The notes: generated by a model from the sequence alone, not told the origin. A DNA stretch of 64,000 nt from Streptomyces sp. ISL-1 (GCF_018614585.1 NZ_JAGGOI010000010.1:62001-126000), one strand, 5' to 3'; shown: positions 53,893 to 62,966, counted from the first letter of the stretch. Program-made: numbers and translations.

Positions 53893-55197
53893 TCAGCCCG
53901 CCGCGGCGAACGCCGTGTCCATCTTCTTCGCCGCGTCACCCGACGCCGCCGCCACGTCCTTCTTGCCGCTGACGATCTCCTGGAACATCGTCGGCAGCAC
54001 CAGTGACGCGTCGATCTGGCCCCAGCCCGGCGAGGCCGGTACGAACTTCGCGCCCGCGCCCAGCGTCCGTACGAACGGCTCGACGAACGGCTCCTTCTTC
54101 GCGACCTGGGCCCGCACATCCGTGTACGTCGGCAGGAAGCCCATCGCGTCGAAGAGCTCGCGCTGTGTCTCCTTGCCCGCGAACTGCTTCATCAGGTCCA
54201 CCGCCGGCGTGCGGTGCGAACTGCTCTTCAGTACGCCGATGTTGTTGCCGCCCGCGAAGGCCGGCGCGATCGAGCCCGCCTCCCTGCCCGGCAGCGGCAC
54301 CACCGCGTACTTGCCCTTCACCGCGCCCGCCTCCACCGCCTGGTGGCTGAAGTCCCCGCCGATCGCCATCGCCGCCTTGCCGGAGGCGAAGGCCGTCACC
54401 GTCGCATTGCCGCCCATCGACGCGCACTTCGCGGCCGGGCAGTTGTCGTCGCCGAAGAGCGAGGTGTACGCCGTGATGCCCTTCTGCGCGGCCGGGCTGT
54501 TGATGGCCGCCTTGTACGAACCGCCGCTCTCCTGCGCCAGTTCGCCGCCGTGCGCCCAGATGAAGGGCATCGCGCCATAGGTGTACGCGCCGCCGACCGC
54601 GAGCCCGTACAGCTCCGGCTTCGCCTTGTGGATCTTCTTGGCGGTGGCGATCAGCTCGTCCTGGGTCTTGGGGGCCGCTATCCCCAGTTCCTTGAGGACA
54701 TCGGTGCGGTAGTAGAGCGCGCGTACGCCGACGAAGAGCGGGGCGCCGTAGATCTTGCCGTCGACGGTGACCGACTGCTTGGCCGTCGGGTCGATGTCCT
54801 TGGCCTCGTCCCAGGCGGTGAACTCCTCGCCGACGTCGGCGAGTCCGCCGTCCTTGACGTAGCCGGCGGTGTCGGTGTTGCCGTACTCGATCAGGTCCGG
54901 CGCGCTCTTCGGGTCGTTGAAGGCGGCCTTGATCCGCTGGGCGCGGGTCTCCACCGGTATGTACTCGACCTCGACCTCGGCCCCCTTGTGCGCCTTGCGG
55001 AACGTGGCGACGGCGGCGTCGACGACCTGCTCCTTGGGCTTGTTGTTGACCTCCTGGAAGAGCCAGACGCGCAGGGTGCCGCTCTTGTCGTCCTTCTTGG
55101 CGCTGTTGTCGGACGTCTGGGGGGCGCAGGCGGTGGCGGTGAGACCCGCCAGCACAAAGACGGCGGCCGGGGCGGCGATTCGGGCGATGAGCTTCAT
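53893..55197 (-). CDS. Sugar-binding lipoprotein of CUT1 ABC transporter
   Basis: 434 residues. Signal peptide with lipobox TAC (LTATACAP, C24). Type I solute-binding domain: LRVWLFQEVNNKPKEQVVDA, GIAAPKTQDELIATAKKIH, IWAHGGELA, GKAAMAIGGDFS and FAGKETQRELFDAMGFLPT. ATG at 55197 was chosen because GGGGACC precedes it and the signal peptide begins there. First gene of the transporter-GH20 operon. The sugar cannot be read, but the GH20 partner suggests chitobiose-like ligands. Confidence 0.92.
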   Translation of the reverse strand: MKLIARIAAPAAVFVLAGLTATACAPQTSDNSAKKDDKSGTLRVWLFQEVNNKPKEQVVDAAVATFRKAHKGAEVEVEYIPVETRAQRIKAAFNDPKSAPDLIEYGNTDTAGYVKDGGLADVGEEFTAWDEAKDIDPTAKQSVTVDGKIYGAPLFVGVRALYYRTDVLKELGIAAPKTQDELIATAKKIHKAKPELYGLAVGGAYTYGAMPFIWAHGGELAQESGGSYKAAINSPAAQKGITAYTSLFGDDNCPAAKCASMGGNATVTAFASGKAAMAIGGDFSHQAVEAGAVKGKYAVVPLPGREAGSIAPAFAGGNNIGVLKSSSHRTPAVDLMKQFAGKETQRELFDAMGFLPTYTDVRAQVAKKEPFVEPFVRTLGAGAKFVPASPGWGQIDASLVLPTMFQEIVSGKKDVAAASGDAAKKMDTAFAAAG

Positions 55198-55218
55198 GCG
55201 TGGTCCCCCACGAGTAGG

Positions 55219-55237
55219 CGTTGCACCATACGCAACG
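55219..55237. promoter_or_regulatory. Inverted repeat CGTTGC-N7-GCAACG upstream of sugar ABC operon
   Basis: Six-bp arms with a 7-nt spacer, 22 nt before the start codon. Shape and place suit a LacI or ROK-type operator; a dre-like sequence is not present here. Regulator unknown. Confidence 0.45.
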
Positions 55238-55340
55238 GGCGTTTCGTTCTGCACAACAGCAGGAGGCTAAGGGCGCGCCAACAACCGGACAAGAGGTCTC
55301 AACCACTCTGTGACCAGCAGACGCACCCCTTGCAACGCAA

Positions 55341-55382
55341 ACGGCCCCCGGGACGCGCACGAATGCGTATCCCGGGGGCCGT
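55341..55382. terminator. Terminator downstream of the DUF3039 gene
   Basis: ACGGCCCCCGGGA (55341-55353) and TCCCGGGGGCCGT (55370-55382), 13-bp perfect stem, with a short inner pairing. It separates the DUF3039 gene from the sugar ABC operon. Confidence 0.85.
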
Positions 55383-55409
55383 CCCCGGCGGAAGGACTAC
55401 TCGGAAGGA

Positions 55410-55442
55410 CTGCTTCCAGCTGCTTCTAGGTGCTTCTAGCTA
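55410..55442. repeat. 10-bp repeats copying the DUF3039 stop codon
   Basis: On the minus strand after the AAG-TAG end the sequence reads CTAGAAGCACCTAGAAGCAG, then CTGGAAGCAG: three copies of about 10 bp, two with TAG. The stop codon is thus repeated directly after the gene. Confidence 0.8.
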
Positions 55443-55727
55443 CTTCTTGTCCTTGCCGCTCTTGTCCTTGTCGCCGCCAGTGCTCATGGACTCGTAGATC
55501 TCCTTGCACATCGGACAGACCGGGTACTTCTTGGGGTCGCGCCCCGGAACCCAGACCTTCCCGCACAGTGCCACCACAGGAGTGCCGTCGAGGGCACTCG
55601 CCATGATCTTGTCCTTCTGGACGTAATGGGCGAAGCGCTCGTGGTCGCCATCGCCGTGCGACGTCTGCGGCGTCGGCTCTACGAGGGTCCCCGTGCCTGT
55701 CCCGCGCTCGGGCTCAAGAGTGCTCAT
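55440..55727 (-). CDS. DUF3039 family small protein with CxxC
   Basis: 95 residues. Matches DUF3039: HGDGDHERFAHYVQKDKIMASAL, VVALCGKVWVPGRDPKKYPVCPMCKEIYE in parts; C...CPMC could bind zinc. Lysine/aspartate-rich tail (GGDKDKSGKDKK). Cytoplasmic, highly conserved in actinobacteria, function unknown. ATG at 55727; a TTG three codons earlier is possible. Its 3' end abuts stop-codon repeats. Confidence 0.88.
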   Translation of the reverse strand: MSTLEPERGTGTGTLVEPTPQTSHGDGDHERFAHYVQKDKIMASALDGTPVVALCGKVWVPGRDPKKYPVCPMCKEIYESMSTGGDKDKSGKDKK

Positions 55728-55757
55728 AACTGCCAAGGGTACTGAAGGCCGCGCCGC

Positions 55758-56318
55758 TCAGTTCAGCGAAGGGTCGTCCGGGTACGTGGCGAACATGGCG
55801 AGTTCGTTGCGCTGCCGCCGCAGCACCGCCCGCCACAGGCTCTCCGGCCGCGGCGAGGACACATCACCCGGCTCCGACTCGACGACGTACCAAGCGCCCT
55901 CGCTGAGCTCGTCCTCCAGCTGGCCGGGCCCCCATCCGGCGTACCCCGCGAAGATCCGCAGCGATCCGAGCACCGCGCCGAGCAGCTCCGGCGGGGCCTC
56001 CAGGTCGACCAGACCGATCGCGCCGTACACCCGCCGCCAGCCGAGCGGCCCCTCGTCACCCGGTATGACGGCGACCCCCAGCGCCGAGTCGAGGGAGACC
56101 GGGCCACCCTGGAACACCACGCCCGGCTCGCCCGTGAGCGCGGCCCAGGACTCCAGGATGTCGCCGACGATCACCGGGGTGGGCCGGTTGAGGACCACGC
56201 CGAGCGAGCCCTCGTCGTCGTGGTCGAGCAGCAGAACCACCGCCCGGTCGAAGTTCGGGTCCGCCAGGGCAGGAGTGGCGACGAGCAGCCGCCCTGTGAG
56301 CGAGGACACCTCCGTCAT
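55758..56318 (-). CDS. YqgE/AlgH family protein
   Basis: 186 residues from the MTEVSSLTGRLL start (another ATG lies 3 codons upstream at 56327). Features: LLVATPALADPNFDRAVVLL, GSLGVVLNRPTPV, VFQGGPVSLDSALGV and RIFAGYAGWGPGQLEDEL, as in the family. The molecular function is not settled; AlgH was linked to regulation in Pseudomonas. It follows the start of DUF3039 by 30 nt in the same direction. Confidence 0.93.
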   Translation of the reverse strand: MTEVSSLTGRLLVATPALADPNFDRAVVLLLDHDDEGSLGVVLNRPTPVIVGDILESWAALTGEPGVVFQGGPVSLDSALGVAVIPGDEGPLGWRRVYGAIGLVDLEAPPELLGAVLGSLRIFAGYAGWGPGQLEDELSEGAWYVVESEPGDVSSPRPESLWRAVLRRQRNELAMFATYPDDPSLN

Positions 56319-56596
56319 GCGAGACATGATCCCGCATCTTCGCCCTGTGCGGGGGGCGGGCGGCGGAGTGTAGCGAGCGCGCAGCTCAGGGCGTAACACG
56401 ACCGGGGGGCGCACGAGCCTGGGGCGGTGACGCTCCGGAATGCAGTGGCGACCCAGCGTGTTGTACCAGATTCATTACGCACCCTGACGGTCCTTGGCCT
56501 TACGGGACTGGGGTAGACGCCCCTTACCCTTTTCACTGGCCCCCTGCCCGCCCTCCCCCTCGCTCCACTGGGGGGACCCTCCGGAACGCGAGATTC

Positions 56597-57937
56597 ATGA
56601 CCGGCACAGACGATGTACTGCTTGTCCACGGCGGAACCCCGCTGGAGGGCGAGATCCGCGTCCGCGGCGCGAAGAACCTCGTGCCAAAAGCGATGGTCGC
56701 AGCCCTTCTGGGCAGCGAGCCGAGCCGACTGCGCAATGTGCCCGACATCCGTGATGTGCGCGTCGTACGCGGGCTGCTGCAGCTGCACGGAGTGACGGTC
56801 CTGCCCGGTGACGAGCCGGGTGAGCTGGTACTCGACCCGTCGCACGTCGAGAGCGCGAACGTCGCGGACATCGACGCGCACGCCGGCTCTTCGCGCATCC
56901 CGATCCTCTTCTGCGGCCCGCTGCTGCACCGGCTCGGCCACGCCTTCATTCCGGGTCTCGGCGGCTGCGACATCGGCGGCCGGCCCATCGACTTCCACTT
57001 CGAGGTGCTGCGCCAGTTCGGCGCGACGATCGAGAAGCGGGCGGACGGCCAGTATCTGGAGGCCCCGCAGCGGCTGCGCGGCTGCAAGATCACGCTGCCG
57101 TACCCGTCGGTCGGCTCGACCGAGCAGGTGCTGCTGACGGCGGTGCTCGCGGAGGGCGTCACCGAGCTGTCCAACGCGGCGGTGGAGCCGGAGATCGAGG
57201 ACCTCATCTGCGTACTGCAGAAGATGGGCGCGATCATCTCCATGGACACCGACCGGACGATCCGGATCACCGGTGTCGACAAGCTCGGCGGCTACACCCA
57301 CCGGGCGATCCCGGACCGCCTGGAGGCGGCGTCCTGGGCGTCGGCCGCCCTGGCGACCGAGGGCAACATCTATGTGCGCGGCGCCCAGCAGCGCTCGATG
57401 ATGACGTTCCTCAACACCTACCGCAAAGTGGGTGGCGCCTTCGAGATCGACGACGAGGGCATCCGCTTCTGGCACCCGGGCGGCTCGCTCAACGCGATCG
57501 CCCTGGAGACGGACGTGCACCCCGGTTTCCAGACCGACTGGCAGCAGCCGCTGGTGGTGGCCCTGACCCAGGCGGCGGGCCTGTCCATCGTCCACGAGAC
57601 GGTGTACGAGTCGCGGCTCGGCTTCACCTCCGCGCTCAACCAGATGGGCGCACACATCCAGCTGTACCGCGAGTGCCTGGGCGGCTCCCACTGCCGCTTC
57701 GGCCAGCGCAACTTCCTGCACTCGGCGGTCGTATCCGGCCCGACGAAGCTCCAGGGCGCCGACCTGGTCATCCCTGACCTGCGCGGCGGCTTCTCGTACC
57801 TGATCGCGGCGCTCGCGGCGCAGGGCACGTCACGGGTCCACGGCATCGACCTGATCAACCGCGGCTATGAGAACTTCATGGAGAAGCTCGAGAAGCTGGG
57901 CGCGAAGGTGGAGCTCCCGGGCGGCAGGCTCGTCTGA
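56597..57937 (+). CDS. murA: UDP-N-acetylglucosamine 1-carboxyvinyltransferase
   Basis: 446 residues. First committed step of peptidoglycan precursor synthesis. K26-N27 in GAKNLVPKAM, C124 in GGCDIGGRPIDFH (the fosfomycin-reactive cysteine), and the C-terminal DLRGGFSYLIAALAAQGTS are intact. A Cys in this place predicts fosfomycin sensitivity of the enzyme. The start context is GC-rich; the ATG at 56597 opens the first repeat domain. Several Streptomyces have two murA genes; this one lies beside hupA as in S. coelicolor. Terminator shared with convergent hupA. Confidence 0.95.
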   Translation: MTGTDDVLLVHGGTPLEGEIRVRGAKNLVPKAMVAALLGSEPSRLRNVPDIRDVRVVRGLLQLHGVTVLPGDEPGELVLDPSHVESANVADIDAHAGSSRIPILFCGPLLHRLGHAFIPGLGGCDIGGRPIDFHFEVLRQFGATIEKRADGQYLEAPQRLRGCKITLPYPSVGSTEQVLLTAVLAEGVTELSNAAVEPEIEDLICVLQKMGAIISMDTDRTIRITGVDKLGGYTHRAIPDRLEAASWASAALATEGNIYVRGAQQRSMMTFLNTYRKVGGAFEIDDEGIRFWHPGGSLNAIALETDVHPGFQTDWQQPLVVALTQAAGLSIVHETVYESRLGFTSALNQMGAHIQLYRECLGGSHCRFGQRNFLHSAVVSGPTKLQGADLVIPDLRGGFSYLIAALAAQGTSRVHGIDLINRGYENFMEKLEKLGAKVELPGGRLV

Positions 57938-57944
57938 CCAGGAC

Positions 57945-58055
57945 CGGCCTCAGTACGGAAGGCTGAGCCCTCTGTACTGAGGCTGCGCCTTGCGAACCGA
58001 GGCGGCGCGCCCGTACTGAGGCTGCGTCGTCCGTACCGAGGCTCAGCCCGCAGTA
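57945..58055. repeat. Imperfect 20-24-bp repeats between murA and its terminator
   Basis: The phrase GTACTGAGGCTGCG, or close variants such as CGAACCGAGGCGGCG and GTACCGAGGCTCAG, appears four to five times after the murA stop. Copies include TGA. Age and function unknown. Confidence 0.65.
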
Positions 58056-58064
58056 CATACGCCA

Positions 58065-58099
58065 ATGGGCGGCCATCCCCGGCAGGGGTGGCCGCCCAT
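58065..58099. terminator. Strong bidirectional terminator between murA and hupA
   Basis: ATGGGCGGCCATCCCC (58065-58080) and GGGGTGGCCGCCCAT (58085-58099), a 15-bp perfect stem with about a 4-nt loop. Confidence 0.92.
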
Positions 58100-58116
58100 C
58101 GGCTTGCCCAGGTGGA

Positions 58117-58398
58117 TTACTTACCCTTGGCGGCTTCCTTGAGCTTGGAGCCCGCGGAGACCTTCACGCTGTAGCCGGCCGGGATCTGGATCGGGTCGCC
58201 GGTCTGCGGGTTACGCGCGGTGCGAGCGGCACGGTGGGTGCGCTCGAAGGTCAGGAAGCCGGGGATCGTGACCTTCTCGTCGCCCTTGGCGACGACCTCG
58301 CCGACGGTCTCGGCGAGCGCGGCCAGCACGGCGTCGGCGTCCTTGCGGGTCACCTCGGCACGGTCGGCCAGCGCGGCCACCAGCTCACTGCGGTTCAT
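58117..58398 (-). CDS. hupA: DNA-binding protein HU
   Basis: 93 residues, the short HU form without the lysine-rich tail of HupS. NRSELVAALADRA start, GDEKVTIPGFLTFERTHRAAR and ARNPQTGDPIQIPAGY beta-arm are typical. Nucleoid-associated protein of vegetative cells. GGGAG precedes the ATG after a few bases. Convergent with murA. Confidence 0.95.
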   Translation of the reverse strand: MNRSELVAALADRAEVTRKDADAVLAALAETVGEVVAKGDEKVTIPGFLTFERTHRAARTARNPQTGDPIQIPAGYSVKVSAGSKLKEAAKGK

Positions 58399-58704
58399 GT
58401 TGTTACTCCCGTGTTCTTCTTGCCTGTGAGGCGTGAGATCGAAGCCGATGCTGCCAGGGCCCTCGGACAGTCCCCGGACCCGGGTCTGCTGTCAGACCCT
58501 CGCGCCCGAATAAGCATCCTGCCCCCACCAGCGGCGGGAAAGCCAATCCGGCACCCTCCGGAGTCACACGAAAAGCGCCACGGCCTCGTCGTGGTGACGT
58601 TCCGTCCACTCGGTGGAGACTCCTTGGAGCCGCGAGCCGCGGGGCTCATGGTCCGCCACCCTAGAGCGGCAGTCGCGGACCCGCGACTCGCGACGCGCCG
58701 GGCG
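58399..58704. other. Gap between hupA and malic enzyme
   Basis: No gene seen. AGTCGCGG-AC-CCGCGACT (58671-58688) is a likely malic-enzyme terminator. GGGTCTG-CTGT-CAGACCC (58482-58499) is a small inverted repeat in the hupA upstream region. Confidence 0.55.
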
Positions 58705-60138
58705 TCATACCGACGTGTGGCCTGTCACAGCCGCTCCGGCCGCCTTCGCGGCGTTGCGGACCGCTCCCGCGACAGCTCCGGCGACCTTGTCGTTGAAGAC
58801 GGACGGGATGATGTAGTTCGGGTTGAGTTCGTCCTCCGTGACGACGTCCGCGAGCGCGGTCGCCGCCGCGAGCATCATCTCCGTGTTGACCGTGCGGGAC
58901 TGCGCGTCCAGCAGGCCGCGAAAGACGCCCGGGAAGACCAGCACATTGTTGATCTGGTTGGGGAAGTCGGACCGGCCCGTGGCCACAACTGCCGCCGTCC
59001 GACGGGCGATTGCCGGCTCGACCTCGGGGTCGGGGTTCGCAAGCGCGAACACGATCGCGCCCTCGGCCATCGCCGCGACATCCTCCGCGCCCAGCACGTT
59101 GGGCGCGGACACGCCGATGAAGACGTCCGCGCCGACGACCGCTTCCTTGAGCGTGCCGGTGACGCCCTCGGGGTTGGTGTTGTCGGCGATCCAGCGCAGC
59201 GGCGACTCGGCCGCCGCGTCCACCAGGTCCTCGCGGACCGCGTGCACAACGCCGTGGATGTCGGCCACGACGGCGTGCTTGACACCTGCTGCGATCAGCA
59301 GTTTCAGGATGGCCGTACCGGCGGCGCCCGCGCCGGACATGACGACCCTTACGTCACCGACCGCTTTGCCGACCACGCGCAGCGCGTTGGTCAGCGCGGC
59401 CAGCACGACGATCGCGGTGCCGTGCTGGTCGTCATGGAAGACCGGGATGTCGAGCGCCTCACGCAGCCGCGCCTCGATCTCGAAGCAGCGGGGCGCCGAG
59501 ATGTCCTCGAGGTTGATGCCCGCGAAGCCGGGGGCGATCGCCTTGACGATCGCGACGATCTCGTCGGTGTCCTGGGTGTCCAGGCACAGCGGCCAGGCGT
59601 CGATGCCGGCGAAGCGCTTGAAGAGGGCCGCCTTGCCCTCCATCACCGGCAGCGCGGCCATGGGGCCGATGTTGCCGAGGCCGAGTACGGCGGAGCCGTC
59701 GGTCACCACCGCAACCGAGTTGCGCTTGATGGTGAGGCGGCGGGCGTCCTCGGGATTCTCGGCAATCGCCATGCACACCCGTGCCACACCGGGGGTGTAG
59801 ATCATCGAGAGATCGTCACGGTTGCGGATGGGGTGCTTGGACTGCATCTCGATCTTGCCGCCGAGGTGCATCAGGAACGTACGGTCGGAGACCTTGCCGA
59901 GGACGACGCCCTCGATCTTGCGCAGTTCCTCGACGATCTCGTCGGCGTGCGTGGTGGAGGTCGCCGCGATCGTGACGTCGATCCTCAGCTTCTCGTGGCC
60001 GGAAGCGGTCACGTCCAGGCCGGTCACAGAACCGCCGGAGGACTCCACGGCCGTGGTCAGCTGGGAGACCGCGGTTCCGCTCGCGGGCACCTCCAGCCGG
60101 ACCGTCATCGAGTACGAGACGCTGGGCGCCGTTGCCAT
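58705..60138 (-). CDS. NAD(P)-dependent malic enzyme with N-terminal ACT domain
   Basis: 477 residues. ACT domain about 7-85 (SYSMTVRLEVPASGTAVSQL), then malic enzyme: SMIYTPGVARVCMAIAENP, AVVTDGSAVLGLGNIGPMAALPVMEGKAALFK in parts, EDISAPRCFEIE and FHDDQHGTA for the metal/substrate site, and a Rossmann domain with GAGAAG. Converts malate to pyruvate and CO2, giving NAD(P)H. In Streptomyces such enzymes supply NADPH/acetyl-CoA for storage lipids and antibiotics. ACT suggests ligand control. Its promoter region holds palindromes at 60220 and 60312. Confidence 0.95.
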   Translation of the reverse strand: MATAPSVSYSMTVRLEVPASGTAVSQLTTAVESSGGSVTGLDVTASGHEKLRIDVTIAATSTTHADEIVEELRKIEGVVLGKVSDRTFLMHLGGKIEMQSKHPIRNRDDLSMIYTPGVARVCMAIAENPEDARRLTIKRNSVAVVTDGSAVLGLGNIGPMAALPVMEGKAALFKRFAGIDAWPLCLDTQDTDEIVAIVKAIAPGFAGINLEDISAPRCFEIEARLREALDIPVFHDDQHGTAIVVLAALTNALRVVGKAVGDVRVVMSGAGAAGTAILKLLIAAGVKHAVVADIHGVVHAVREDLVDAAAESPLRWIADNTNPEGVTGTLKEAVVGADVFIGVSAPNVLGAEDVAAMAEGAIVFALANPDPEVEPAIARRTAAVVATGRSDFPNQINNVLVFPGVFRGLLDAQSRTVNTEMMLAAATALADVVTEDELNPNYIIPSVFNDKVAGAVAGAVRNAAKAAGAAVTGHTSV

Positions 60139-60219
60139 GACCGGGTTCCTCTGCTTTCCCTAGCTTCATTGCCATGCGGCCGTGGCTGGTGCCCGGCAAC
60201 GCTCTCCGATGGTCGCACC

Positions 60220-60238
60220 TACCTGCGAGTAGCAGGTA
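60220..60238. promoter_or_regulatory. Inverted repeat upstream of the malic enzyme gene
   Basis: TACCTGC-GAGTA-GCAGGTA, 82 bp before the malic enzyme ATG. Plausible operator; regulator unknown. Confidence 0.4.
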
Positions 60239-60311
60239 ATAGTGTTCGTTTAGTTTTCGGAAAGGATTTTCCACCATGCGAGATACGACGCTTCCGGCGG
60301 AAGCCACCAAT

Positions 60312-60353
60312 GAGACAGGTCCGCGTCACCTCGCGGTGACGCGGACCTGTCTC
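60312..60353. terminator. 19-bp perfect hairpin between malic enzyme and HelD-like gene
   Basis: GAGACAGGTCCGCGTCACC (60312-60330), loop TCGC, complement 60335-60353. It is very stable and ends in CTCTC, without a T-run. It can terminate the HelD-like mRNA from the right, but is 190 nt from that stop. It could also be the 3' end of a small RNA on the plus strand: an AT-rich start near 60238-60275 precedes a 29-codon ORF (ATG 60276) that reads through it. Confidence 0.6.
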
Positions 60354-60544
60354 TCGTACGAATAAGTGGCACCGACCCGCCATGCTCGCCTCGCGGCAAG
60401 TGGTCGCTCGTAGCGACGAAGGTTGGGCCCGGGGGCTTGGATCGAGCCGGTGCCACAACCAGGCTAACACTGTGCTTTTCCCGGGGGACCCTGCCGGACC
60501 CCCGGCCCCGGAAAGCGATCCCCGCATCGTGGACTGACTGTCCC

Positions 60545-62905
60545 TCAGTCCCGCAACAGGTCCGGCACACCCTTCGCGTCCGGTTCGTCACGCCGGTCCG
60601 AGACCACCGTCAGCTGCTGGGTCGCCCGGGTCAGCGCCACGTACAGCACCCGCAGCCCGGCAGGGGACTCGTCCGCGATCTCCGCGGGCGAGACGACGAC
60701 CGTCGCGTCGTACTCCAGACCCTTCGCCTCGAGCGAACCGAGCGCGACCACACGTTCGCCGAGCCCGGCCAGCCAACGCGCCGCCTGCTCGCGCCGGTTC
60801 ATCGCGACGACCACGCCGACCGTGCCGTCGACCCGGTCCAGCAGGCGCTGGGCCTCGGCTCGTACGGTCTGGGCCGGATTCCCGTCACGTACGACCGCGA
60901 AGCGCGGCTGCACGCCCGTGGAGCGGACCGCGGACGGGGACTGCATACCGGGCATGGCCAGCGCCAGCACCTTGGCCGCGAGCTCGGCGATCTCGGCCGG
61001 GTTGCGGTAGTTGACCGTGAGCTGGAAACGGCGGCGCGGGCGGGAGCCGAGCGCCTCGTCACGGGCCTCGGCAGCCTCGTCCGGGGACGACCAGGACGAC
61101 TGCGCCGGGTCGCCGACGACCGTCCAGGTCGCGTGCCGGCCGCGGCGGCCGACCATCCGCCACTGCATGGGGGTCAGGTCCTGCGCCTCGTCGACGATCA
61201 CATGCGCGTACTCGGTACGTTCCTGAGCCAGCCGCTCGGCCCGTTCGCGCTGGGTCTCCTCGCGCTGCGGCATCAGCTCCTCCAGACCGGTGAGCTGGTC
61301 CAGCGGATCGAGTTCGCGTCTGCGCCTGGGGCGGGCGAGGGTGCCCAGCAGCGTCTGCAGCTCGTCGAGGAGCGCCACGTCGTGCACGGACAGCGCCTCG
61401 CGGCGCAGGGAGCGGGCGAGGCGGCGTACCTCGCCGGGGTTGAGGACCCGGCGCGCCCAGCGGCCGAGCAGCCTCTCGTCGGCCATCGCGGTGAGCACCC
61501 GGCGCGGGGTGAGCTCGGGCCACCAGGCGTCCAGGAAGCCGATGAAGGCGTCCTCGGCGGTCACGTCCTCGTCGAAGGAGGACCGCAGCTCGGCTGCGAG
61601 CTCGTGGTCCGTGTGACGGGTCGCGGCGCCCGACTTGGCGTACAGGGCGTCGAGCAGCAGCCTGCGGGCACGCGGGCGCAGCAGATTGACCGGGGCGGTG
61701 CCGCCGAGAACGTTGTGGCGGATGCGCTGGAGCTCTTCGGCCTCGAGCTCGATGCGGCGCCCGAAGGCGACGACGCGCAGCCGGTCGGGCGCTCTGGACG
61801 GGGCCTGGGGCTCCTCGCCGAAGGCGAGCTGCCCCGTCGGCTCCCCCGCGGGTCCCGACAGCTCCAGTGCGCCTCGCGCGGCATGGCGCAGCACCTTCAG
61901 CATCCGCGAGGAGCCCTTGACGCGGGCCACGGCAGGCTCGTCGTACGCCGTGGCCTCCACGCCGTCCACCAGATTGCCGACCGCGCGGATCGCGACCTGC
62001 CCCTCCTCGCCCAGCGAGGGCAGCACGCCTTCGGTGTACGCCACGAGCAGCGGGGTCGGCGAGACGATCAGGATGCCGCCCGCGTACCGCCGGCGGTCCT
62101 GGTAGAGCAGATACGCCGCCCGGTGCAGCGCCACCGCGGTCTTGCCGGTGCCGGGCCCGCCCTCCACATAGGTGACGGACGCGGCGGGGGCCCGGATCAC
62201 CATGTCCTGCTCCGCCTGGATGGAGGCGACGATGTCCCGCATGGTGTGGCTGCGGGCCTGCCCGAGGGCCGCCATCAGCGCGCCGTCCCCGATGACCGGG
62301 AGCTTGGCCCCGTCCAGCGCAGCGGTCAGCTCCGGACGCATCAGGTCGTCCTCGACGCCGAGGACCTTGCGGCCCTTGGAGCGGATGACCCGGCGGCGTA
62401 CCACCCGGCCCGGATCGACCGGGGTCGAGCGGTAGAAGGGCGCGGCCGCCGGGGCGCGCCAGTCGATGACCAGCGGCGCGTAGTCGGAGTCGAGGACTCC
62501 GATACGGCCGATGTGCAGGGTCTCCCCGATGTCGGCCGTGTTGTCCGGCCGTACGGCGTCGTCCGCGGGCTCGATCGAGGTGTACGCGCCGTCCGGGCCC
62601 TTCTTGCCGTCCTTGCCGTGGAGCAGGTCGATCCGGCCGAACAGGAAGTCCTCGAACTCGTTGTTCAGCCGGTTGAGGTGCACGCCCGCGCGGAAGACCT
62701 GGGCGTCCCGCTCGGCGAGCGCGCCGGGCGTGCCGACCTGCCCGCGTTTGGCGGCGTCGTGCATGAGGAATTCCGCCTCGTGGATCTTCTCCTCGAGGCG
62801 GCGGTACACCTGATTGAGATGTTCCTGCTCGATACCGATCTCTCGGTTTCGTACGGAATCGACACCGCGATCAGCGGTTTCGACAGCGGCATCCTGCGCG
62901 GCCAC
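60545..62905 (-). CDS. HelD-like UvrD-family ATPase (RNA polymerase-associated)
   Basis: 786 residues. N-terminal coiled region (about 24-50, GIEQEHLNQVYRRLEEK, HEAEFLMH) is the signature of HelD proteins, whose arm enters the RNA polymerase secondary channel. Walker A GGPGTGKT (249-256), VIVDEAQDLTP, and helicase motif VI-like LYVALTRATQQL are present. HelD proteins release stalled RNA polymerase; in Streptomyces a related protein protects against rifamycins. No RAE-like element is seen upstream, so this one may be the constitutive paralogue. GTG start at 62905 follows AAGGGGG. Head-to-tail with the anti-sigma/sigma pair. Confidence 0.92.
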   Translation of the reverse strand: MAAQDAAVETADRGVDSVRNREIGIEQEHLNQVYRRLEEKIHEAEFLMHDAAKRGQVGTPGALAERDAQVFRAGVHLNRLNNEFEDFLFGRIDLLHGKDGKKGPDGAYTSIEPADDAVRPDNTADIGETLHIGRIGVLDSDYAPLVIDWRAPAAAPFYRSTPVDPGRVVRRRVIRSKGRKVLGVEDDLMRPELTAALDGAKLPVIGDGALMAALGQARSHTMRDIVASIQAEQDMVIRAPAASVTYVEGGPGTGKTAVALHRAAYLLYQDRRRYAGGILIVSPTPLLVAYTEGVLPSLGEEGQVAIRAVGNLVDGVEATAYDEPAVARVKGSSRMLKVLRHAARGALELSGPAGEPTGQLAFGEEPQAPSRAPDRLRVVAFGRRIELEAEELQRIRHNVLGGTAPVNLLRPRARRLLLDALYAKSGAATRHTDHELAAELRSSFDEDVTAEDAFIGFLDAWWPELTPRRVLTAMADERLLGRWARRVLNPGEVRRLARSLRREALSVHDVALLDELQTLLGTLARPRRRRELDPLDQLTGLEELMPQREETQRERAERLAQERTEYAHVIVDEAQDLTPMQWRMVGRRGRHATWTVVGDPAQSSWSSPDEAAEARDEALGSRPRRRFQLTVNYRNPAEIAELAAKVLALAMPGMQSPSAVRSTGVQPRFAVVRDGNPAQTVRAEAQRLLDRVDGTVGVVVAMNRREQAARWLAGLGERVVALGSLEAKGLEYDATVVVSPAEIADESPAGLRVLYVALTRATQQLTVVSDRRDEPDAKGVPDLLRD

Positions 62906-62966
62906 CGAGGCCCCCTTCTGACGTGCACTGGGCAGCCGTCAACCGTACGCGAAGGGGGCGAATATG

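Noticed and set aside
51783..54119. Single 778-codon frame across both sugar permeases
   Set aside because: Only the last 279 codons match a permease; the rest is arginine-rich shadow of permease 1. A GTGA overlap supports two genes.
55198..55260. DasR operator before the sugar ABC operon
   Set aside because: The palindrome here has arms CGTTGC/GCAACG, not TGGT/ACCA.
62906..62966. Rifamycin-associated element (RAE) before the HelD-like gene
   Set aside because: No palindrome of the expected type in the short gap; the sequence is only a normal ribosome-site context.
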